Shown here one piece after another: positions 1-5,583 of a stretch of 6,418 bases of DNA (positions within the stretch are counted from its first letter, which is position 1; the number at the start of each line of letters is the position of its first letter). The stretch covers positions 1-6,418 of the forward strand of contig NZ_CALHHT010000109.1 in assembly GCF_938031315.1 (NCBI RefSeq), read 5' to 3'. Under the pieces are notes generated by a model. That model worked only from the letters and a program-made list of their open reading frames with translations, did no database searches and had not been told where the DNA came from. The DNA comes from an uncultured Campylobacter sp. Its GTDB lineage: Bacteria > Campylobacterota > Campylobacteria > Campylobacterales > Campylobacteraceae. The translations under genes were made by a program, and so were the position numbers.

Positions 1-836
1 CTTAGATATCCAAAAAGAAAATCTAAAGAATTTATATCATCATAAACATTTGGCGTTTGCCTCTTCCCATCTGGTCTAGCATTCATAAAATGTTCTGCTA
101 TACTAATCACATATCTATTTTTTATCATATTTTCTATTTTAAGGATATTTAGAAAATGCTTAATTTTACTTTTTAATGCATTCCTTCCATATATAAAAGC
201 ATCGCCACTTATATTTGACGGCATTGCTAGAATTTTATCATCGCCATACTTCAAAGAAATATTATTCTTAAAAGGCTCGAAATCAAAAGACCACCAGCGA
301 AATTTTAAGTCAATTAACCCTCCAACCAAATCTTCTCTGAGACTATAGCACGGAGTTCTTCCTCCTAAAATTTGGTAGCCAAATGTTTTTTTGAAAAGAT
401 CTAAATCATTTTTTATAATATTAAAATACTCACCCGGAGAATACTGCTCAAATTCCCTGCACCATTTTCTATCCATCAATGTAGCATTGGAATATCCATG
501 ATTATGTCCATGGTATGCTATCTCATCAGATCTACCAAGAATAGAATTTAATAGCTTTAAAAAATCATCATTATTGTATATAGATCCAGTTTTACCGTTA
601 TCTAAATATGTTGAGTGCGAATTCATTACCAAAAAATATGTAACTCTAATTTCTGGATATTTATTTAATAAATAGTTTACAAAATAATTGTATAGACCTC
701 CATCACCTAATCCAAGATAACCGCAATCACATTGCTCTCTTAAAAAACGTGACTGACATTTTGAATTTGTAATATCATCTATGCCGAAAATAATGGGAGA
801 GGTTTTATCTAAAAACCATTTCGCTTTACTAATCAT
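1..836 (-). CDS. Polysaccharide deacetylase-like protein (NodB/CE4-type fold), 3' end outside the window
   Basis: The frame is open from an ATG at 836 to the window edge: 278 complete codons, no stop. The protein resembles the metal-dependent polysaccharide deacetylases (carbohydrate esterase 4 / NodB and related families), which remove N- or O-acetyl groups from sugars. Matching motifs appear in order: an acidic pair D20-D21 in 'IIFGIDDI', a His motif 'YHGHNHG' with H109/H111/H113 (an H-x3-H metal site), 'RTPCY' at 160-164 (the R-x-P motif), aromatic 'RWWSFDFEP' at 170-178, and 'IAEHF' near 246-250 as a candidate last His motif. There is no signal peptide or membrane helix at the N-terminus, so I infer a cytoplasmic enzyme acting on a nucleotide- or lipid-linked sugar. 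The start overlaps the methyltransferase stop by 8 bases (ATGATTAG), suggesting translational coupling. The ribosome site is weak. The substrate cannot be told. The gene is strongly AT-rich. Confidence 0.72.
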   Translation of the reverse strand, partial: MISKAKWFLDKTSPIIFGIDDITNSKCQSRFLREQCDCGYLGLGDGGLYNYFVNYLLNKYPEIRVTYFLVMNSHSTYLDNGKTGSIYNNDDFLKLLNSILGRSDEIAYHGHNHGYSNATLMDRKWCREFEQYSPGEYFNIIKNDLDLFKKTFGYQILGGRTPCYSLREDLVGGLIDLKFRWWSFDFEPFKNNISLKYGDDKILAMPSNISGDAFIYGRNALKSKIKHFLNILKIENMIKNRYVISIAEHFMNARPDGKRQTPNVYDDINSLDFLFGYL

Positions 837-1515
837 CTCTACTCTTTGCTTTAGCAATAAAAAATAGACCGTCATAATTTTGTCTTTTAGTGAACTGATA
901 TACTAATATTCTTTTCAAAATTTTAATATAGTCTAAACAGGATTTTGTCTTAAAAAACATATTTTTGTTTTCTGAGTAATAATAGTCATATTTTTTCTCT
1001 ACATATTCTTTTCTGTCCAATAATTGCTTTAATGTCTCAAAGCTATACCAACAAACATGCTCTTTATTTAACCATAAATTTTCGAGCTTCCCAGACTTTA
1101 TTAGTCTAATACGCTCATTAGACCAAGGATTCGGCGTAGTGATAATTAATAATGATTCATTATGCATAAATCTTTTTATACCATCCAGCATTAGGCCAGG
1201 ATTTTCAATATGTTCAATCAGTTCTCCACATACCACAATATCAAATTTATCTTGATATTCAAGCTTATCCAGTTGAGTAACATCTGCGTAATATGCAATA
1301 TATCCGTATTTATCTTTCAAAATTTCTACATCTTCTTGCAAATAATCAAAACCGACTAAGGAGCTAGCAACTTCTGCAATTTTGCTATGAAGCCAATCAT
1401 TTGATTTGATTTTTTGTTCATACAACTTATGCTGTATAAATCCTAGGTGTAAAACTTTTTTATCACAACATATTTTTATTATTTCATCTTTTCTAAAAAT
1501 CACATTATCTAACAT
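829..1515 (-). CDS. Class I SAM-dependent methyltransferase of a glycan cluster
   Basis: A 228-residue Rossmann-type methyltransferase (Methyltransf_11/23-like). Motif I has the variant form 'KVLHLGFIQHK' (20-30) instead of the classic DxGxG. It is followed by 'WLHSKIAEVASSLVGFDY' (41-58), where D57 is the likely acidic residue binding the SAM ribose. Then come 'FDIVVCGELIEHIENPG' (91-107, the post-motif II region with E98, E101 and H102), 'TTPNP' (126-130) and 'EHVCWYS' (152-158). This VLHLG...WLH...GELIEH.NPG...TTPNP pattern recurs in methyltransferases of polysaccharide loci, so motif I is a subfamily trait and not damage. Start: the ATG at 1515 has AAAGGA eight bases upstream and overlaps the glycosyltransferase stop by 7 bases (ATGTTAG). 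I infer that it methylates a sugar or its non-carbohydrate substituent. The acceptor is unknown. The C-terminal ~50 residues are basic and aromatic, with no clear membrane span. Confidence 0.82.
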   Translation of the reverse strand: MLDNVIFRKDEIIKICCDKKVLHLGFIQHKLYEQKIKSNDWLHSKIAEVASSLVGFDYLQEDVEILKDKYGYIAYYADVTQLDKLEYQDKFDIVVCGELIEHIENPGLMLDGIKRFMHNESLLIITTPNPWSNERIRLIKSGKLENLWLNKEHVCWYSFETLKQLLDRKEYVEKKYDYYYSENKNMFFKTKSCLDYIKILKRILVYQFTKRQNYDGLFFIAKAKSRDD

Positions 1516-2483
1516 AAAATATCCTTTACTTTATCGTATAAGTCACCTAAATTTCTGTTCTTAAATAAAATCGTTCCTGTCGGTCTATCGCATACATCGC
1601 TTGCTATCGCAGGGCATTTAAAATATAAAGCCTCTCTAATGCTAAGGGCATCGCCATCGGTATTCGTAGGTCTTATCATTAAGCTAGCCTTTTTAAATAT
1701 AGGCCAAAGCTCTTTTTGCCCCGTCAGAAAATAAAAATTTTCCTCTAAATTTAAATCTTTTATACGCAGACGCATTTTATCTATATACTCCGTATTAACC
1801 TTTTCATTTGCTAGCGCAAAAATAAACCCTAAATTTGGATAGACATTTTTTAGCTTGGCCGTGAGCTCTATGCATATATCAAGCCCGTATAGGTCGGTAT
1901 TTTTATAAAAAGATATTTGAAATGCGTTTGCCGTTATTATCCGCGTCTTACTTTTTATAAAATCGTAAAAAGATTCGGGGTAGGTAGCTAAAATTTTATC
2001 TTCCTCCTCTAACGGTGGCGGCAAGAAAGCATGCTCGATTATAATACTTTTTGGAATATGCAAATTCCTACTTTTGTAATCGTCCAAAATGTGTTTATTA
2101 ACCACCATCAAAACATCTACGTAATAAAAAAAGACTCTATAAATCAATGCCTTAAATTTAGAGCTCTCCTCAAACAACCTTGGATTATGGCTGGTAGCAA
2201 TTAAATCAAAATTTTTAAAAAGCCTAGTAATCATAAGCACAAAAACTATCATAATGCCAAACGAGTGAATATTTACAGCTCTAAATTTTGTTTTGCATAA
2301 TACCGCAAACAAATCGATATATTTCTTAAAACCTTTCTTAGATACATCAAATACTTGCGAATTATCTAGCGACCTACTTAGTCTATAAATATAAACAGAC
2401 ACTCCGCCAAGAGGAGGCGGATATGGTCCAATTATTAAAATTTTATCGTATTTTTTAAGCCTATCTTGCACTAACGAACTCAT
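1509..2483 (-). CDS. GT-B glycosyltransferase (family 4/1-like), surface polysaccharide synthesis
   Basis: I choose the ATG at 2483, giving 324 residues, over the in-frame ATG at 2522. The 2483 start makes an ATGA overlap with the upstream stop, and 'MSSLVQDRLKKYDKILIIGPYPPPLGGVSVY' is a natural GT-B beginning; the 13 extra residues would be the upstream gene read in another frame. The N-terminal domain shows 'IIGPYPPPLGGVSVYIYRLS' (17-36, the glycine-rich acceptor loop), 'VNIHSFG' (70-76) and 'DLIATSHNPR' (93-102). The C-terminal domain carries 'RPTNTDGDALSIREAL' (271-286), with E284 in the place of the conserved donor-binding Glu of family 4 enzymes, then 'CPAIASDV' (290-297). It should transfer a sugar from a nucleotide donor to a growing glycan at the inner membrane's cytoplasmic face. 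Donor and acceptor are not predictable. At 324 residues it is slightly short for the family, but both domains are present. Confidence 0.85.
   Translation of the reverse strand: MSSLVQDRLKKYDKILIIGPYPPPLGGVSVYIYRLSRSLDNSQVFDVSKKGFKKYIDLFAVLCKTKFRAVNIHSFGIMIVFVLMITRLFKNFDLIATSHNPRLFEESSKFKALIYRVFFYYVDVLMVVNKHILDDYKSRNLHIPKSIIIEHAFLPPPLEEEDKILATYPESFYDFIKSKTRIITANAFQISFYKNTDLYGLDICIELTAKLKNVYPNLGFIFALANEKVNTEYIDKMRLRIKDLNLEENFYFLTGQKELWPIFKKASLMIRPTNTDGDALSIREALYFKCPAIASDVCDRPTGTILFKNRNLGDLYDKVKDILC
1522..1527 (-). promoter_or_regulatory. Ribosome binding site of the methyltransferase
   Basis: AAAGGA on the minus strand, six bases short of the ATG at 1515 (ATATTT between). It lies inside the last codons of the upstream glycosyltransferase, so the methyltransferase can be initiated by ribosomes finishing that gene. 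Confidence 0.7.
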
Positions 2484-4012
2484 ATCAAAAACGAAATCTC
2501 CGTCGTCTGCACCATATCCCAAAGCTCTATCGGCCAGCTTTTGCCTTTTTTTAGAGTCCCAAATAGCACCTCGAGCTCTTCAAGCTGCCCCTTTTGGCTT
2601 ACGCTCGTTGAAATTTCTTTCAGCCCCACTCCATATCCTTTTAGGTTTTTATAATCGTCCAAAACGATGCTCTTGCCGTCGAAGTGTATCTCCATAAATT
2701 CCTTGCTTAGCTCCTTGCTGCCGTTTGCGAAATACTCGATATTTGCCACCGAGCCGTCTTTGTATTTTAAGACGATGGATTTGTTATCATCGGCGCTATA
2801 TTTTTCGTTGCTCGGCGTGATCGCCTGTGAAAATACGCTCTGTATCTCGCTTCCCGTTAGCGCCGTCATCAGATCTATTATATGGCACGCTTCGCCCACC
2901 ATCCTGCCGCCGTTTTCGTGCACCCAGTGATCCATCGGTATGTAGCCCGCGTTCATTCTATATCTAATTATCATCGGATTTATTCTAGTGCTCGTGTGCT
3001 TTTTTATCTCCTGCGCGTAAGCGCTAAATCGCCTATTAAATCCCACGAATAAAACGGGCTTGTCGCCTTCCCCTTCGTAAAATTTCTTTATCTTTTCAAG
3101 CTCCTCTTTATTCGTCGCAAGCGGCTTTTCTACAAATACGTTTTTACCCGCTTCAAGCGCCTTTAAAGTAAGCTCTGCATGGCTATCGTGCCTTGTGGAG
3201 ATGATCACCAGATCGACGTTTTTGTCATTTAAAATATCGTCTAAATTTGAAGTAGCGTAGCTTGCTCCATATTGCTGCGCCACCGCCTTTGCCTTATGTC
3301 CGCTTCGGTTCATGGTCGCGTAAATTTTGTACTTATCCGTAAGCTTTGAGATATTAGGCAGGTGCATACCGGTAGCAAATCCGCCGACTCCGACGAACGC
3401 GACGTTTATCACATCCCTGTTTACTGGCGCAGAATTTATAATGATTTTTTTATCGTGATTTAGATAGCTATCAAGTTCGGTTAAATTTGCCTCGCCGTAA
3501 TCAAGCAAAACCATAAGCGGCTTATTCTGCGAAGTCTGTAGCGACTCAAACGCCTCCGTTACCTGCTCGATAGGGTATTTTGCGTCTATGAGCTTATCCA
3601 GCTTTATCAAATTTTCATTTACCAGCCTTAGATACTCGCTCATATTTCGATTTTCAGTCCATCTTACGTAGCTAAACGGATAATCAAGCCCCTGCTCTTC
3701 GTAGCTCTTGTCGTAGCGACCGGGGCCATAGGATGTGGAGATGAGAAAATCAAGCTCCTTTTTATACATATCGTCGTCCATTACGCCCGATTTTTTCGCC
3801 TCGTCAATTAGTAGCTGAAGCTCGATACCTTTGTCGATCAGCTCCTTTTTTTGAGTCGGCGGAAGAGCGTCGATATTTACGTTCCCAAGCCCGCTAAGAA
3901 GCGGCGCAAGCTCTTTTTCGGTAATCTCTTTGCCGTTTGCGGTTGCGTAAACGGTAGCGTTCAGGCTCATAGCCACAGCCAAACTAAGTGTCGAAAATAT
4001 AAGTTTTCTCAT
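2480..4012 (-). CDS. In-frame chimera: PEB4 N-terminus fused to a truncated bi-domain Gfo/Idh/MocA oxidoreductase
   Basis: One open frame of 510 residues with two origins. Residues 1-~86 are PEB4-like: signal peptide (MRKLIFSTLSLAVAMSLNATVYA, cut near A23), then 'ATANGKEITEKEL' and 'PPTQKKELIDKGIELQLLIDEAKKSG', as in the chaperone part of Campylobacter PEB4/Cbf2. From ~83 it matches large bi-domain oxidoreductases: 'STSYGPGRYD' (92-101) and 'DYPFSYVRWTENRNM' (110-124) close a medium-chain dehydrogenase domain whose cofactor-binding front part is missing. A complete Gfo/Idh/MocA domain follows from ~201: 'VAFVGVGGFATG' (204-215, GxGGxA), 'VEKPLA' (294-299, catalytic-type K296), 'GEACHIID' (373-380, H377 and D380), and a normal end 'WPIELWDMVQTTEISF'. 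The whole bi-domain protein is about 700 residues in my recollection. The signal peptide would send an NAD(P)-binding domain out of the cytoplasm, so the product is probably inactive. A recombination product and an assembly chimera are both possible. Confidence 0.82.
   Translation of the reverse strand: MRKLIFSTLSLAVAMSLNATVYATANGKEITEKELAPLLSGLGNVNIDALPPTQKKELIDKGIELQLLIDEAKKSGVMDDDMYKKELDFLISTSYGPGRYDKSYEEQGLDYPFSYVRWTENRNMSEYLRLVNENLIKLDKLIDAKYPIEQVTEAFESLQTSQNKPLMVLLDYGEANLTELDSYLNHDKKIIINSAPVNRDVINVAFVGVGGFATGMHLPNISKLTDKYKIYATMNRSGHKAKAVAQQYGASYATSNLDDILNDKNVDLVIISTRHDSHAELTLKALEAGKNVFVEKPLATNKEELEKIKKFYEGEGDKPVLFVGFNRRFSAYAQEIKKHTSTRINPMIIRYRMNAGYIPMDHWVHENGGRMVGEACHIIDLMTALTGSEIQSVFSQAITPSNEKYSADDNKSIVLKYKDGSVANIEYFANGSKELSKEFMEIHFDGKSIVLDDYKNLKGYGVGLKEISTSVSQKGQLEELEVLFGTLKKGKSWPIELWDMVQTTEISFLI
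3749..3766 (-). other. Fusion breakpoint between peb4 and oxidoreductase sequences
   Basis: These 18 bases encode YKKELD (residues 83-88). Upstream, 'MDDDMYKKEL' fits the PEB4 stretch that reads like 'DPLYTKELD' in C. jejuni. Downstream, the bi-domain oxidoreductases commonly read 'YKKELDF.ISTSYGPGRYD'. The peptide suits both parents, so the join cannot be placed more exactly. Frame is preserved. Confidence 0.6.
3749..4012 (-). pseudogene. peb4: 5' remnant of peb4 (cbf2), periplasmic SurA-like chaperone/PPIase
   Basis: Codons 1-88 of the fused frame. PEB4 is a periplasmic/surface antigen of Campylobacter of roughly 270 residues: a helical N-terminal chaperone segment, a parvulin PPIase domain and a C-terminal helix. 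Only the signal peptide and the first part of the chaperone segment are present. The parvulin domain (the 'A+HIL' start and 'GGELG' motif) is not found anywhere in the window. The head-to-head position with nth and the good promoter and ribosome site argue that this is the native peb4 locus, cut at the YKKELD peptide, rather than a transposed fragment. In C. jejuni, fba follows peb4; here it is absent. Confidence 0.75.
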
Positions 4013-4017
4013 CGTTT

Positions 4018-4024
4018 TTCCTTT
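4018..4024 (-). promoter_or_regulatory. Ribosome binding site of peb4 / the fusion ORF
   Basis: AAAGGAA on the minus strand, five bases before the ATG at 4012. This is a strong site and it fixes the start just ahead of the signal peptide. Confidence 0.8.
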
Positions 4025-4040
4025 AAAAAATTTAGCAAAA

Positions 4041-4068
4041 ATTATAACTCAAAGTAGTTAACATTCAA
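4041..4068 (-). promoter_or_regulatory. Sigma-70-type promoter of peb4, now driving the fusion ORF and the glycan genes
   Basis: On the minus strand a perfect TATAAT (4046-4041) is preceded by TTTGAGT, in line with the T-rich, TG-bearing extended -10 region common in Campylobacter. A TTGAAT (4068-4063) sits 16 bases upstream as a possible -35. The predicted start lies near 4034, leaving a ~20-base leader with AAAGGA. I see no other promoter of this quality between here and base 1, so all four minus-strand genes may depend on it. Confidence 0.6.
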
Positions 4069-4090
4069 TTCGCTTTTACGAAAATTGCGG

Positions 4091-4096
4091 TAATAT
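4091..4096 (+). promoter_or_regulatory. Candidate -10 box of nth, possibly giving a leaderless mRNA
   Basis: TAATAT ends six bases before the nth ATG at 4103, so transcription would begin at or next to the start codon. No AGGA-like ribosome site is present between 4060 and 4102. No good -35 is visible. An alternative is a weak upstream promoter with poor ribosome binding. Confidence 0.35.
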
Positions 4097-4102
4097 TCGC
4101 TC

Positions 4103-4738
4103 ATGAGAAGTAAAAAAGATATTTTAGAGATAAAAAAGAGAATTTTACAAAACTTCGCAGAAGAGCGCAGCGAGCTGAAATTTAAAGACAACTATCAGCT
4201 TTTGGTCTGCGTGATGCTTAGCGCGCAGTGTACCGACAAGCGAGTAAATTTAATCACGCCGCGCTTTTTTGCGGAATTTCCTAGCGTTGCAGAGCTCGCA
4301 AAGGCTAATCTGGCAAGCGTAAAGCTGCTAATTAGCTCGTGCAATTTCTACAACAACAAAGCAGTAAATTTAATCAAAATGGCGCAGGCGGTAGTTCGCG
4401 ACTTTGACGGCGTCGTGCCGCTTGATGAAGCGGGGCTCAAATCTCTTGCGGGCGTGGGGCAAAAGACCGCTCACGTCGTGCTTTTGGAGGGCGCGGGCGC
4501 AAACGTGATGGCGGTGGATACGCACGTATTTCGCGTTGCGCATCGCTTGGGGCTGAGCCGTGCAAAGACGCCTGAGCTTACGGAGCGCGATCTTAGCGAG
4601 GCTTTTAAAACGGATCTTGGCAAGCTGCACCAAGGCATGGTGCTTTTCGGCCGCTACACCTGTAAGGCGATCAAGCCAAACTGCAAAGAGTGCTTTTTAA
4701 ACGAGCTGTGCAGCAGCAAGGATAAGAATTTTCCGTAA
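4103..4738 (+). CDS. nth: Endonuclease III (DNA glycosylase/AP lyase)
   Basis: A 211-residue protein of normal family length. It excises oxidised pyrimidines from DNA and cleaves the resulting abasic site by beta-elimination, in base excision repair. 'MLSAQCTDKRVNLITP' (38-53) is the typical N-terminal signature. The helix-hairpin-helix is 'LAGVGQKTAHVVL' (115-127), with catalytic K121. 'VDTHVFRVAHRLGL' (138-151) holds the catalytic Asp D139. The C-terminal [4Fe-4S] loop is C187-x6-C194-x2-C197-x5-C203, all four cysteines present. It is divergent from peb4 across a 90-base spacer, as in C. jejuni. The ATG at 4103 gives a start aligned with known Campylobacter Nth, although no ribosome site is visible. 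The gene is GC-rich compared with the glycan genes. Nothing suggests damage. Confidence 0.97.
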   Translation: MRSKKDILEIKKRILQNFAEERSELKFKDNYQLLVCVMLSAQCTDKRVNLITPRFFAEFPSVAELAKANLASVKLLISSCNFYNNKAVNLIKMAQAVVRDFDGVVPLDEAGLKSLAGVGQKTAHVVLLEGAGANVMAVDTHVFRVAHRLGLSRAKTPELTERDLSEAFKTDLGKLHQGMVLFGRYTCKAIKPNCKECFLNELCSSKDKNFP

Positions 4739-4755
4739 AATTTTAGCCTGCAAAT

Positions 4756-4822
4756 GCGGGTTTAAATTTACGCACTTAAATTTGACGGAATTTTAAAATT
4801 TTGACACCTTGCTTAAACCCGC
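4756..4822. repeat. Inverted repeat in the convergent spacer, weak terminator candidate
   Basis: GCGGGTTTAA (4756-4765) pairs perfectly with TTAAACCCGC (4813-4822) across a 47-base loop. The loop contains a smaller 7-bp inverted repeat, AAATTTA (4764-4770, overlapping the outer arm by two bases) and TAAATTT (4777-4783), and the palindrome AATTTTAAAATT (4789-4800). The spacer 4739-4932 separates converging genes, so a bidirectional terminator is expected. However, the loop is long and no clean T-run follows either arm. I see no gene or RNA in the spacer. Confidence 0.3.
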
Positions 4823-4932
4823 TCTACGGCAGACGTTCGGCTTTATGGCGCGAAAAATTTAGATTGAAATTTTATAAACGCCTCTTTTGGTTTTTATCTT
4901 TTAGAAAAATTTAAAATTTTGCTTTTCGGAGC

Positions 4933-5556
4933 TTACTGCTTTGCCAGCCAAGCCCGGTATCCTTCGCTTTTAATCACGTCCGCGATGCTTTTTGCCACCT
5001 CCTGCGGCAGAAATTCGGACTTTTTATCGATGACGGACACTAGCGCGTAAGCGTTATCGTAATCTTGCAACTCCAAGCCCGCGCGCACCAGCGTTTCGTA
5101 TAAAAACGGCTCATCCTTTTCGATACTTACCGCATCGTCGTTTAAAAACCCATAGATGAACGCAAGCTGTTTTTTATCGCCGATTTTTAAAAAATAATCG
5201 GCTAAATTCGTCGCACTCTTAATGATGATTTTGCGTAGCTCGTCTATCTGCTGCGCAGAGTAGCGCTGGGTAATCAGCCGCCAATTTTCCGCCATTCTCG
5301 CCGCAATGATAGACAGCTTGAAAGCCCTGCCGCCATAAGCATATTTTTCGCTTTCATCGTCTATTTTTTCTATGGCCTCGAATTCGCTCACCATATACTC
5401 GTATAGCTCCTCATCGCTACCGTTGAAATTTTCTAAATTTAATATCTCGGCGACGGTTTCGGAATTTTCGGGCAGATCGCTTGAATATCCAGGCTCCTGC
5501 TCTTCATTTTCTTCATCTAGGGCGACTTTTCTAGCTTCAAAAGTTTTAAAATCCAC
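4933..5556 (-). CDS. Hypothetical protein, acidic N-terminus and helical TPR-like body
   Basis: 207 residues from a GTG start; I do not recognise the family. Residues 12-75 are very acidic and probably flexible (DEENEEQEPG, GSDEELYEYM, EKIDDESEKY). Residues 76-205 look all-helical, with amphipathic segments ('AFKLSIIAARMAENW', 'IDELRKIIIKSATNLADYFLKIGD', 'EPFLYETLVRAGLELQDYDNAYALVSVID') that recall TPR/SEL1-like helical hairpins without a clear consensus. No signal peptide or membrane span is seen, so it is probably cytoplasmic. The start is uncertain: the GTG at 5556 has AAGGG 13 bases upstream, which is too far for a good site, and the frame stays open upstream for nine codons (reading FVKKGVNPL) to the TAA of the preceding gene. 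It could therefore be the C-terminal half of that protein, cut off by a stop. Confidence 0.6.
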   Translation of the reverse strand: MDFKTFEARKVALDEENEEQEPGYSSDLPENSETVAEILNLENFNGSDEELYEYMVSEFEAIEKIDDESEKYAYGGRAFKLSIIAARMAENWRLITQRYSAQQIDELRKIIIKSATNLADYFLKIGDKKQLAFIYGFLNDDAVSIEKDEPFLYETLVRAGLELQDYDNAYALVSVIDKKSEFLPQEVAKSIADVIKSEGYRAWLAKQ

Positions 5557-5583
5557 CAGCGGATTAACGCCCTTTTTTACGAA

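Noticed and set aside
20..95. Degenerate SAM-binding motif as a sign of methyltransferase decay
   Set aside because: The VLHLG...WLH...GFD pattern is a subfamily variant, and the later motifs (GELIEH, TTPNP) are intact. Positions here are approximate residue numbers in the protein encoded at 829-1515.
2480..2500. Possible frameshift at the oxidoreductase C-terminus
   Set aside because: 'WPIELWDMVQTTEISF' followed by two residues is close to the normal family end, and the ATGA overlap argues that this stop is original.
2484..2522. Longer start for the glycosyltransferase (ATG at 2522)
   Set aside because: It would add 13 residues overlapping the conserved end of the oxidoreductase; the ATGA overlap at 2483 is the more natural start.
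2667..2930. Plus-strand open frame of 87 codons
   Set aside because: It lies opposite the conserved Gfo/Idh/MocA domain, has no ribosome site, and its composition is that of an antisense shadow.
3851..4057. Plus-strand open frame of 68 codons over the peb4 start
   Set aside because: It is antisense to the signal peptide and promoter of a recognised gene; its basic product has no recognisable features.
4370..4633. Minus-strand frame of 87 codons inside nth
   Set aside because: nth is intact with all catalytic residues on the other strand; the frame is a by-product of GC-rich codons.
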